From Pseudomonadota bacterium (lineage in GTDB: Bacteria > Pseudomonadota > Gammaproteobacteria > Xanthomonadales > Xanthomonadaceae), in the NCBI GenBank assembly GCA_023419315.1, contig JAEZYE010000011.1, positions 1 to 37,035 of the forward strand: a DNA stretch of 37,035 nt. The letters run 5' to 3'. Below, in pieces: positions 13,406 to 20,539 of this stretch; position 1 is the first letter of the stretch, and the number at the start of each line of letters is the position of its first letter. The notes under the pieces were generated by a model that was given only the letters and a program-made list of their open reading frames with translations, ran no database searches and was not told the DNA's origin. Both the position numbers and the translations under genes were made by a program.

Positions 13406-14476
13406 TCACTCGGCGCGCTCGGCCAGCCAGCCGTGGATGGCCGTCGGCACTTCACGTTGCGCACGGCTGGACACGTAGATGCCGATGTGGCCGCCCTTGA
13501 AGCTCAGTTCGGTGTAGTCGTCGCTGCCGACCAGATCGCGCAACGCGCGCGAGGCATCCGGCGGGACGAGATGATCCTGTTCGGCAAAGATGTTGAGCAC
13601 GGGCATGGTCACTTCGGTCAGGCTGACGGGCTGTCCATCGATTTCGATGCCGCCGTTGACGAAACCGTTGCCCTGGTAGAACTGCCGGATGAACTGGCGG
13701 AACGCCTCGCCGGCCAGATCCGGCGAATCGAAGATCCATTTCTCCATCCGGAGGAAATCCTCCAGCCCCTTTCGGTCATCGAGGATGTCCACCAGCCCGA
13801 CGTATTTCTGCAGGTTGAGGCGGAAGGGCTTCAGCATGAGGTAGCACGCGTTCATCATGTCGGCCGGCACGTTGCCCACCGCATCGACGAACAGATCGAC
13901 GTCCAGATCCCGCGTCCAGTGCGAGAGCATGTTGTCCGGCGTATGGAAATCCACCGGCGTCACCATGGTGATCAGGTTGCGCACCTTGTCGGCGTGCAGC
14001 GCGGCATAGCACAGCGAGAACGCGCCGCCCTGGCAGATGCCGAGCACGTTGATGGCATCGACCGCATGCTGGCGGCGGAGATGATCCACCGCGCCGTCGA
14101 TGAAGCGTTCGATGTAATCGCCGAGTTCGAGGAAGCGGTCGGAACGATCCGGGTAGCCCCAGTCGAGCACGTAGACGTCCTCGCCCAGCCCGAGCAATCC
14201 TTTCACGAGCGAGCGATCCTCCTGCAGGTCGACCATGTACGGGCGATTCACCAGCGCGTAGACAATCAACAGCGGGATTTTCGCCGTCGCCGGTTTCGCG
14301 CCCACGAAGCGGTACAGCACGACCTTGCCGTCGCGCCAGACTTCCTGCCGCGCAGTGGCGCCATAGTCCACATCTTCGACCTCCGGCAGCGTGCGCAGGC
14401 CGGCGGCGAGTTTCTGCTGCGTCAGCAGGGCTTCCTGCGCCAGCGCATCGGCGCTGAGGTTCAACGGTCCTTTCAT
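13406..14476 (-). CDS. phaC: Class III poly(3-hydroxyalkanoate) synthase subunit PhaC
   Basis: A 356-residue alpha/beta-hydrolase-fold polymerase that joins (R)-3-hydroxyacyl-CoA monomers, mainly 3-hydroxybutyryl-CoA, into PHB at the granule surface. The lipase-like box is GICQGG with catalytic Cys148, and Asp301 (AEQDHLVPP) and His330 (GGHIG) complete the triad. These are each one residue from the Cys149/Asp302/His331 known for the Allochromatium vinosum class III enzyme. The length of about 355 is the class III size (class I and II are about 560-600). ATG 14476 overlaps the phaE stop (ATGA), as expected for a heteromeric PhaEC synthase. Confidence 0.95.
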   Translation of the reverse strand: MKGPLNLSADALAQEALLTQQKLAAGLRTLPEVEDVDYGATARQEVWRDGKVVLYRFVGAKPATAKIPLLIVYALVNRPYMVDLQEDRSLVKGLLGLGEDVYVLDWGYPDRSDRFLELGDYIERFIDGAVDHLRRQHAVDAINVLGICQGGAFSLCYAALHADKVRNLITMVTPVDFHTPDNMLSHWTRDLDVDLFVDAVGNVPADMMNACYLMLKPFRLNLQKYVGLVDILDDRKGLEDFLRMEKWIFDSPDLAGEAFRQFIRQFYQGNGFVNGGIEIDGQPVSLTEVTMPVLNIFAEQDHLVPPDASRALRDLVGSDDYTELSFKGGHIGIYVSSRAQREVPTAIHGWLAERAE

Positions 14477-15732
14477 TCCGCGCTCCCGCGCTTGCCCTTG
14501 CGCTTGCCGTCATCGGCGTAGCGCGCGACCCAGTCCTTCATCGAAACCACGGCGGCGGCTTCGCCTTTTTTCGCTTTGCCATCACCGGTCCTGGCGGATT
14601 TCCCGGCGGCACGCTTTGCGGCGGCCGGCGCTTTTTTCTCCGTTGCGGCCGCGCGTTTCGCGCTGCCCGCCTTCGTGGACACCGATCCGGTTCGCGTGGC
14701 GCGGGCCTTGGCGGCAGCGGCAGCCGGCTTGCGCGCCGCGTTTGCCGGGTTCTTCTTCGCGCTTGAACGCACCGGCCGGGCAGCCTGCGGCGATGGCGTC
14801 GAAGCCGCCTGTGCCGGCCTGGATTCATCCGCAGCGCGTGCCGGCGCGCTCGCCTGCTTTTCCATTCTCCGCAGGCGACGCTCCAGTTCCGCGATCTTGC
14901 GATGCGCCGAATCGACTTCGGTGCGCGACGGCATGCCGAGCAGAACGCAGATCTGTTCGACTTCGCCCTGCACGCCCAGGCGCAGGCGCATCTGCGCGTT
15001 GGTCAGCGCGCCATAGACGCGGCGGAAATCGGGCGACAGCGCCACTTCGGCATAGGCCTGCTCGGCTGCGTCGATCCAGAGATCGAACAGTGCGCGCGCG
15101 CTGGTGATCTGCTGTCCCGGTTCGCTGCGGGCTTCCAGCAGCGTTTCAAAACGCTCGAACGCCAACTGCGCCACGCGCAGCATCAGCTGTTCGAAATCGG
15201 CGAGGCGGCGCTGGTAATCCTGCTGCGATTGAATCAACGCCTGCCAGCGTTCCTGGTGTTCACGCGCCGGGCCGAACGCAGGCAGGTGCAGCCAGCGCTC
15301 GCTCTCGCGCTGCAAGGTGTCCAGCCACGGCGTGACCTGGCGGTACCAGCCGTCGAATCCGCTCGCTCCACCGCCTTGCAGCAGATGAAACAGATCGCGC
15401 CACGGCCCTTGGGCGGCGTCGGCGCCGAGCGCCTGCTTCCACGCCTGGCTGATGTCGGCGGCGGATGCATCCTGGCCGGCATGGCGCGCAGCGATCTGCT
15501 GCATCAGCCCATACCAGTCACCGCTCTGCTGGCGGAACCGTCCAATGACGTCGCCGCCGCCCGCCATGCCCGCGGGCATCAGCCGCGACCACCAGTCCAG
15601 CGCCTGCTGCCAACCCGGCGCCTGCGGCGAACTTGCGCCGCCCATCTGGCGAAGCGCATCGCCCCACAGGTTCCAGTACTGGCGCGCCATCGCTTCGAAA
15701 TCGCCCGCCCCCGGGATTGCGTGATCGACCAT
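14473..15732 (-). CDS. phaE: Class III PHA synthase subunit PhaE with histone-like tail
   Basis: A 419-residue partner of PhaC. Residues 1-290 fit PhaE: an aromatic-rich helical body (DFEAMARQYWNLWGDALRQM), a long helical stretch (YQRRLADFEQLMLRVAQLAF) and a conserved C-terminal part (DLWIDAAEQAYAEVALSPDF, GALTNAQMRLRLG, ICVLLGMPSRTEVDSAHRKI). PhaE subunits are usually near 350 residues. Here residues about 292-390 are an extra Ala/Lys/Arg/Ser-rich region of the AAKR/AAKK kind, followed by SMKDWVARYADDGKRKGK. The tail resembles the histone-like C-terminus of the granule protein PhaF and could tie granules to DNA (inference). First gene of the operon, starting 60 bases after pssA ends. Confidence 0.92.
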   Translation of the reverse strand: MVDHAIPGAGDFEAMARQYWNLWGDALRQMGGASSPQAPGWQQALDWWSRLMPAGMAGGGDVIGRFRQQSGDWYGLMQQIAARHAGQDASAADISQAWKQALGADAAQGPWRDLFHLLQGGGASGFDGWYRQVTPWLDTLQRESERWLHLPAFGPAREHQERWQALIQSQQDYQRRLADFEQLMLRVAQLAFERFETLLEARSEPGQQITSARALFDLWIDAAEQAYAEVALSPDFRRVYGALTNAQMRLRLGVQGEVEQICVLLGMPSRTEVDSAHRKIAELERRLRRMEKQASAPARAADESRPAQAASTPSPQAARPVRSSAKKNPANAARKPAAAAAKARATRTGSVSTKAGSAKRAAATEKKAPAAAKRAAGKSARTGDGKAKKGEAAAVVSMKDWVARYADDGKRKGKRGSAE

Positions 15733-15792
15733 GCGTCCTCCGTTTGGCGTGATTCTAGGGCAGCGTAGGCCGCGCGGATGACAGCCGACGCA

Positions 15793-16407
15793 TCATGGCT
15801 TGGGGATGCGCAGTGTCTTGCTGATCATCAGCGTGCCCGACACCGCATACAGCAGCACTAGCGGATGCAACAGCCACGGGCCCAGGCGCCATTGCCCCAG
15901 CCAGAGATCCGCGCCGAGATCGCCGCGGTACGCAGCCACCGCCAGCACGATGACCAGCAGCAGGCTGGTCGGAATGGGCGTGCCCTCGAAATACTTGACC
16001 TTGCTGTCCTCGCCCGAGAGTGATTCGGCGGTGACGTTGTAGCGCGCCAGCCGGCTCACGCCGCAGGCGACGAAATAGGACAGCACCAGCCAGTCCCAGC
16101 CACCCTGCATGCCGCAGGCGTACGCCAGCGCGGCCGGTGCGACGCCGAATGAAATGACGTCCGCCAGCGAATCCAGTTCGCGGCCCAGCACCGAGGCTTG
16201 TTTGCGCCAGCGCGCCACCCGGCCATCGAGCGCGTCAAAGATGAAGGCCAGCGGGATCAGCGCCATGCCGATCATCAGGTCGCGCACGATGCCTTCCTGC
16301 AGAAAGCGCATGGCGGCGAAGACCGCGCCGGTGCCGCAGAACGCGTTGCCCAGGGTGAACCAGTCGGCCAGCTGGAAATCGCGGAGCATGGAGAAGTGAC
16401 GCGCCAT
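15793..16407 (-). CDS. pssA: CDP-diacylglycerol-serine O-phosphatidyltransferase
   Basis: A 204-residue integral membrane enzyme of the CDP-alcohol phosphotransferase family making phosphatidylserine, the precursor of phosphatidylethanolamine. The signature DG-x2-AR-x8-G-x3-D-x3-D is complete (Asp61 to Asp83, DGRVARWRKQASVLGRELD then SLAD), with hydrophobic helices around it. I start at ATG 16407, which has AGGAAG upstream; the longer open frame to 16635 lies over the bdhA gene and is spurious. A phosphatidylglycerophosphate or other CDP-alcohol transferase is possible, but the GTPIPTSLLLV segment and size suit PssA. Divergent from bdhA, with 135 bases between for both promoters. Confidence 0.88.
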   Translation of the reverse strand: MARHFSMLRDFQLADWFTLGNAFCGTGAVFAAMRFLQEGIVRDLMIGMALIPLAFIFDALDGRVARWRKQASVLGRELDSLADVISFGVAPAALAYACGMQGGWDWLVLSYFVACGVSRLARYNVTAESLSGEDSKVKYFEGTPIPTSLLLVIVLAVAAYRGDLGADLWLGQWRLGPWLLHPLVLLYAVSGTLMISKTLRIPKP

Positions 16408-16542
16408 CGTGGGCTTCCTGACAGGGACTGCGGACAGGTTACGGCGTTTGATGTGTGACCGGTGTCGGCGCGCCGGATCGTCGCATCGGATTGCTACGCT
16501 TGGCCGGTCCCGTCTTCCCCCAGGCTTCCGCCGGAGTCCGCC

Positions 16543-17313
16543 ATGCCCGTCCAGACCCATTCCATCCTCATCACCGGCGCGGCCAGCGGCATCGGCGCCG
16601 GCATCGCCCGCCTGCTTGCCGAAGCCGGACGCCACGTCATCGTGAGCGATTTGAACGCCGATGCGGCCGGTGAGGTCGCCGCCACCATCCGTGCCGAAGG
16701 CGGCTCGGCCGAATCGGTCGCGCTCGATGTCACGTCCGACGACAGCATCCGGGCGGCGCTCTCATCGCTGTCCCGGCCGGTCGATGTGTTGATCAACAAC
16801 GCGGGGCTGCAGCACGTCGCGCCGCTGGAAGATTTTCCGCCGGAAAAGTGGGATTTCCTCGTGCAGGTGATGCTGGTCGGCGTGGCGCGGCTGACCCGCG
16901 CGGTGCTGCCCGGCATGCGCGAACGCGGGTTCGGGCGCATCATCAACATCGGCAGCATCCACGCGCTGGTCGCCAGCCCTTACAAGAGCGCCTATGTCGC
17001 CGCCAAGCACGGGCTGGTCGGTTTCTCCAAGGTCATCGCGCTGGAAACCGCGGACACCGACATCACCATCAACACCATCTGCCCGAGCTACGTGAAGACG
17101 CCGCTGGTGGACCGCCAGATTGCGGATCAGGCACGCACGCGCGGCATTCCCGAACAGGACGTCATCCGCCAGATCATGCTCAAGCCGATGCCGAAGGGCG
17201 TCTTCATCGAGATGGACGAACTGGCCGGCATCGCGGCGTTCCTCGCCTCGCCCGCCGCACGCAACATCACCGGGCAGACGCTGGCGGTGGACGGCGGCTG
17301 GACCGTGCAATGA
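16543..17313 (+). CDS. bdhA: 3-hydroxybutyrate dehydrogenase (SDR family)
   Basis: A 256-residue NAD-dependent short-chain dehydrogenase converting 3-hydroxybutyrate to acetoacetate. Key parts are the nucleotide site TGAASGIG (11-18), NNAGLQHVAPLEDFP (85-99), catalytic Ser138, Tyr151 and Lys155 (YVAAK), and CPSYVKTPLVDRQI (180-193). The LQHVAPLE and SYVKTPLV strings are typical of 3-hydroxybutyrate dehydrogenases. ATG 16543 has a GGAG site; an earlier open frame is not used. With phaE-phaC next door, this enzyme would use monomer released from PHB. The stop overlaps the next start (ATGA). Confidence 0.93.
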   Translation: MPVQTHSILITGAASGIGAGIARLLAEAGRHVIVSDLNADAAGEVAATIRAEGGSAESVALDVTSDDSIRAALSSLSRPVDVLINNAGLQHVAPLEDFPPEKWDFLVQVMLVGVARLTRAVLPGMRERGFGRIINIGSIHALVASPYKSAYVAAKHGLVGFSKVIALETADTDITINTICPSYVKTPLVDRQIADQARTRGIPEQDVIRQIMLKPMPKGVFIEMDELAGIAAFLASPAARNITGQTLAVDGGWTVQ

Positions 17314-17774
17314 ACCCGACGCCGCGACTGCGCACCGCCGCCGTCGACGACGCGGCGGAAATCGCACGGCTGTCCACGCAACTCGGCTATCCCGCCTCGG
17401 CGGACGTGATGCGCGGACGGCTGGCCGCGTTGCTGTCGAACCCCGCGCACCGCATCGTGGTGGCCGATGACGGCGCTGCGCTCGCGGGCTGGATCGCGGC
17501 CGAACATCGTTGTGCGCTGGAATCCGGTGCGAGCATCGAAATCGTCGGGCTGGTCGTCGATGAAGCTGCGCACCGCTGCGGCATCGGACGCGCGCTGGTC
17601 ATGGCGGTGCAACAGTGGGCGGACGAACGCGGCGAGCCCCGCATCACCGTGCGTTCCAGCATCGCCCGCAGCCAATCGCATCCGTTCTACGCAGGCCTTG
17701 GCTTCGTGCGCAGCAAGACCCAGCACGTGTACGTGCGCGATGCAACGCACGCGACATCGCGCGATCACCGTTGA
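17310..17774 (+). CDS. GNAT-family N-acetyltransferase
   Basis: A 154-residue GNAT protein, coupled to bdhA by ATGA overlap. Acetyl-CoA-binding motif A is IEIVGLVVDEAAHRCGIGRAL, with R/H-x2-GIG at about residues 87-95. Motif B is HPFYAGLGFVRSKTQHVYVR at the C-terminus, where the Tyr of FYxxLGF is kept. The substrate, small molecule or protein, cannot be told. Its 3' end faces the NUDIX gene across the DnaA-box repeats. Confidence 0.85.
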   Translation: MNPTPRLRTAAVDDAAEIARLSTQLGYPASADVMRGRLAALLSNPAHRIVVADDGAALAGWIAAEHRCALESGASIEIVGLVVDEAAHRCGIGRALVMAVQQWADERGEPRITVRSSIARSQSHPFYAGLGFVRSKTQHVYVRDATHATSRDHR

Positions 17775-17886
17775 CATCGACTGGTCATTTTTTCGCCAAG
17801 GTTCTTGACAGCCTTGCCACGCAAGGCGCGCCACGGCTTATCCACATCTTTGCCCAAGCGCCATCCACATGCGCTGTGGAAAACCG
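17775..17886. repeat. DnaA-box direct repeat, copy 1
   Basis: First copy of a 112-base unit repeated at exactly 170 bases offset. The first 73 bases match copy 2 at 67 positions; the tail is more diverged. It contains GGTCATTTTTTCGCC, TTGACA, the inverted repeat CCTTGC-N3-GCAAGG, a perfect DnaA box TTATCCACA (17838-17846), and TCCACA-N5-TGTGGA (17864-17880). It lies between two convergent genes, so it is unlikely to be a gene promoter. Confidence 0.75.
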
Positions 17887-17915
17887 GTGACACCCGTGTG
17901 ATCGCGACGAATCTT

Positions 17916-17937
17916 CCGTTCCACGAACGTGGAACGG
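17916..17937. terminator. Hairpin between the two repeat copies
   Basis: CCGTTCCAC (17916-17924), loop GAAC, GTGGAACGG (17929-17937): a perfect 9-bp stem in the spacer between the repeats. There is no T-run on either side. It could act as a bidirectional terminator for the convergent GNAT and NUDIX genes, or belong to the repeat structure. Confidence 0.4.
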
Positions 17938-17944
17938 CGCGCGT

Positions 17945-18056
17945 CACCGATTGGTCATTTTTTCGCCAAGGTTCTTGACAGCCTTGCCGCGCAAGGGCCG
18001 CCGCGGCTTATCCACATGTTTCTCCGGAAAGCGTCCACACGCGATGTGGACAACCG
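17945..18056. repeat. DnaA-box direct repeat, copy 2
   Basis: Second copy, 170 bases after the first. It again has the T-rich start, TTGACA, CCTTGC-N3-GCAAGG, DnaA box TTATCCACA (18008-18016) and TCCACA-N5-TGTGGA (18034-18050). The DnaA box and inverted-repeat arms are unchanged, while the bases between them differ, which suggests selection on those motifs. It ends 10 bases before the NUDIX stop codon. Confidence 0.75.
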
Positions 18057-18066
18057 CGCGCCGGCC

Positions 18067-18555
18067 TCAGATGCGCGAGTAGTTCCAGGACACCATGCGC
18101 CCGTCGCGATAGGGCATGACGCCGTGGAAGCCGCGCGGATCCGCATCGAACACCAGTGGCAGGAACTGGCGATCGCCGTCCCACAGCGGCAGTTCCTGGA
18201 TGCGTTCGACCGGGACCCATTCCAGCGTGCCTTCCGGATTGCGGTCGTACGGCTCGCCGGACCACGCCGTCACCAGGAAGACGAACCCCAGCCAGTCTTC
18301 GCCGTGCTTGCCGAAGCCCGGCCAGCTGATGGTGCCGCGCAGGACCAGTTCATCGCACTCGATGCCGGCTTCCTCGCGGATCTCGCGGCGCATGCCGGCG
18401 ACGACATCCTCGTCCGGCTCGATCTTTCCGCCCAGGCCGTTGTACTTGCCCAGGTGCTGATCATCCGGCCGCGCGTTGCGATGGATGAGCAGGACGCGGG
18501 AGCGATCCGGCGACAGGACGTAACCGAGCGTGGCGACGATGGGCGTATAGGGCAT
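18067..18555 (-). CDS. NUDIX hydrolase, MutT-like
   Basis: A 162-residue pyrophosphohydrolase. The complete NUDIX box GX5EX7REUXEEXGU runs from Gly43 to Ile65 (GKIEPDE, REIREEAGI), and the N-terminal VLLIHRNARPDDQHLGKYNG is typical of 8-oxo-dGTP/dATP-type sanitising enzymes. The substrate is not determined. I start at ATG 18555; the frame is open far upstream, but that part is antisense to the DUF1800 gene. The ribosome site is weak. It is divergent from the DUF1800 gene; the 150 bases between (18556-18705) must hold both promoters, though I see no strong consensus. Confidence 0.88.
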   Translation of the reverse strand: MPYTPIVATLGYVLSPDRSRVLLIHRNARPDDQHLGKYNGLGGKIEPDEDVVAGMRREIREEAGIECDELVLRGTISWPGFGKHGEDWLGFVFLVTAWSGEPYDRNPEGTLEWVPVERIQELPLWDGDRQFLPLVFDADPRGFHGVMPYRDGRMVSWNYSRI

Positions 18556-18705
18556 GGCAGGCAACCGCGGGACCGGCCCGCATTCTACCCAGCGCCTGGG
18601 GTGGCCACTGGCGTGAAGGCGACGGCTCTGTGCACCAGTTCGCAGTCGTCGCAGCGTGCATGCCGAATACTGCCGACTCAGGGGAACACCACCACGGATC
18701 GTCCA

Positions 18706-20529
18706 ATGACTCGTCGAACCTCGATGGCGCGGCGCGAAGCCTTTCGCAGCCGTGCCCGGCGCGAAGCGGCGCCCTCGCCCGCTTCCGCCACTGCCGCGCA
18801 GGTGATGCAGGCCGCGCGCGAACGCCAGCAGCAGCTGTACGGCGCGCGCCGCGCGCCCGCACCGCGTCCCGCGCAAACCGGGGCCGGCGCGCCGGCTTCG
18901 ACGGGAGCCATCGCCGAGAACATGAGCGAGCCGCTGCTCATCACCCTGCCCAAGCCCCCGTTCGCAGTGCAGGTGCTCAACCGGCTGAGCTACGCGGCCA
19001 CGCCGACGACCCTGGCCGAGTTCAACGCGCTGGGCGGCAACGATCGCGAACGGCTGGCCAACTACGTGGACTGGCAGCTGGACTGGGACGCCATCGACGA
19101 CAGCGCAGTGGAAAGCCGCTTGTCCACCGCCGGCTACACCACACTGGGCAAGTCGCTGAGCCAGCTCTGGACCGATCACGTCGCGCCGAATCCGGAATAC
19201 GCCATCCGCATGCGGCCGGCCAACGAAGTGCAGCGCGCCGCGTTCGTGCGCGCGGTGTATTCGCGCCGGCAGCTGCGTGAACTGCTGGTCAATTTCTGGC
19301 ACGACCATTTCAACGTGCAGGGCACCGAATTCAGTGCCGGCCCGGTATTCCCGCACTACACGCGCGACGTGATCCGCGCGCATGCCAAGGGCAATTTCCG
19401 CGCGATGCTGGAGGCGGTCGCGCAGAGCACGGCGATGCTCTACTTCCTCGACAACATCAACAATTCGCGCTCCGGCCCGAACGAAAATTTCGCGCGCGAA
19501 TTGCTGGAACTGCACACCTTCGGCGCCGAGAACTACCTGGGCTTCACCGATCCGTTCCAGGTGCCGCCCTGCCCGGAAGATCCGGCGTATCCGATCGGCT
19601 ACACCGACATCGACGTCTACGAGACCGCGGCCGCCTTCACCGGCTGGTCGGCGAAGAACGGGCATTGGGAATTCCCGAGCGAGAACGACGGCACCTTCGT
19701 GTACCGGCAGTCCTGGCACGACGCCGGTCCGAAGTTCCTGCTGGGCATGCTGATCTACCCGGAACAGCCGGCGATGAAGGACGGCCGCGATGTGCTCGAT
19801 CGCCTCGCCAGCCACCCGCGCGTGGCGAAGTTCATCTGCCGCAAGCTGATCCGGCGCTTCGTCACCGACACGCCGAAGCAGTCACTGGTCGACAGCGCCG
19901 CGGCGATCTTCCGCGCCCACTGGCAGCGCCCGGATCAGATCGAACTCGTGCTGCGGCATATCCTCAATTCCAACGAGTTCGTCTACAGCTGGGGCATGAA
20001 GAACCGGCGTCCGTTCGAAGCGACCGTGGCGGCGATGCGGACGCTCGGGCACGACTGGACGCCGCGCGTGGGCCACGGGCGCAGCGACGACTTCCTCTGG
20101 CTGTTCGGTTTCACCGGCCACGTGCCGTACAACTGGCCGGCGCCGAACGGCTACCCGGATACCGGGCTGGCGTGGTCCGGCGCGAACTCGTTCGCGATGA
20201 CCTGGCGCGTGCTGGGCTGGCTGGCGGAAACCAGCGACAACGGCACGCCGCTCAGCCCAATTCTCGCCACCACGCGCACCGGTGTTGCCGCGCCGTGGAC
20301 GGCGGAAAAACTGGTGAATTTCTGGTGCAACCGCTTGCTCGGCTACCAACCGGAGGCCGCACGCCGACAGGTGCTGGTGAAGTTCATGGCGCAGAACGGC
20401 GGCGCCCACGAAACCATCGCCGATACCGATGCGTGGTCGGGCAATCAACTCAAGTCGCACTACAACCAGCAGCGGCTGCGCAGCCTGGTGTCGCTGATCC
20501 TGATGTCCCCCGAATTCATGACGCGCTGA
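18706..20529 (+). CDS. DUF1800-family protein
   Basis: A 607-residue protein. Residues 1-80 are Arg/Ala-rich and low in complexity (SRARREAAPSPASATAAQVM); the family domain follows, with VQVLNRLSYAATP, LVNFWHDHFNVQG, NENFARELLELHTFGA, DVYETAAAFTGW and SHPRVAKFICRKLIRRFV. These are hallmarks of DUF1800, of unknown function, often encoded directly before a DUF1501 protein as here (11-base gap). I see no clear Sec or Tat signal at its start, unlike its partner. Start ATG 18706 is a choice; ATG 18724 is also possible, and neither has a strong ribosome site. Confidence 0.88.
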   Translation: MTRRTSMARREAFRSRARREAAPSPASATAAQVMQAARERQQQLYGARRAPAPRPAQTGAGAPASTGAIAENMSEPLLITLPKPPFAVQVLNRLSYAATPTTLAEFNALGGNDRERLANYVDWQLDWDAIDDSAVESRLSTAGYTTLGKSLSQLWTDHVAPNPEYAIRMRPANEVQRAAFVRAVYSRRQLRELLVNFWHDHFNVQGTEFSAGPVFPHYTRDVIRAHAKGNFRAMLEAVAQSTAMLYFLDNINNSRSGPNENFARELLELHTFGAENYLGFTDPFQVPPCPEDPAYPIGYTDIDVYETAAAFTGWSAKNGHWEFPSENDGTFVYRQSWHDAGPKFLLGMLIYPEQPAMKDGRDVLDRLASHPRVAKFICRKLIRRFVTDTPKQSLVDSAAAIFRAHWQRPDQIELVLRHILNSNEFVYSWGMKNRRPFEATVAAMRTLGHDWTPRVGHGRSDDFLWLFGFTGHVPYNWPAPNGYPDTGLAWSGANSFAMTWRVLGWLAETSDNGTPLSPILATTRTGVAAPWTAEKLVNFWCNRLLGYQPEAARRQVLVKFMAQNGGAHETIADTDAWSGNQLKSHYNQQRLRSLVSLILMSPEFMTR

Positions 20530-20539
20530 GGGCCTTGCG

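Noticed and set aside
16408..16635. Upstream extension of pssA
   Set aside because: Antisense to the 5' end of bdhA and lacking homology; ATG 16407 has a good ribosome site.
17805..17985. TTGACA in each DnaA-box repeat as promoters
   Set aside because: No -10 box at 16-18 bases in either copy, and the repeats lie between convergent genes.
17929..18705. Upstream extension of the DUF1800 frame
   Set aside because: It runs through the DnaA-box repeat and antisense to the NUDIX gene; ATG 18706 is used instead.
18556..19815. Long N-terminal extension of the NUDIX frame
   Set aside because: The extension is antisense to the DUF1800 gene; the NUDIX family N-terminus is at ATG 18555.
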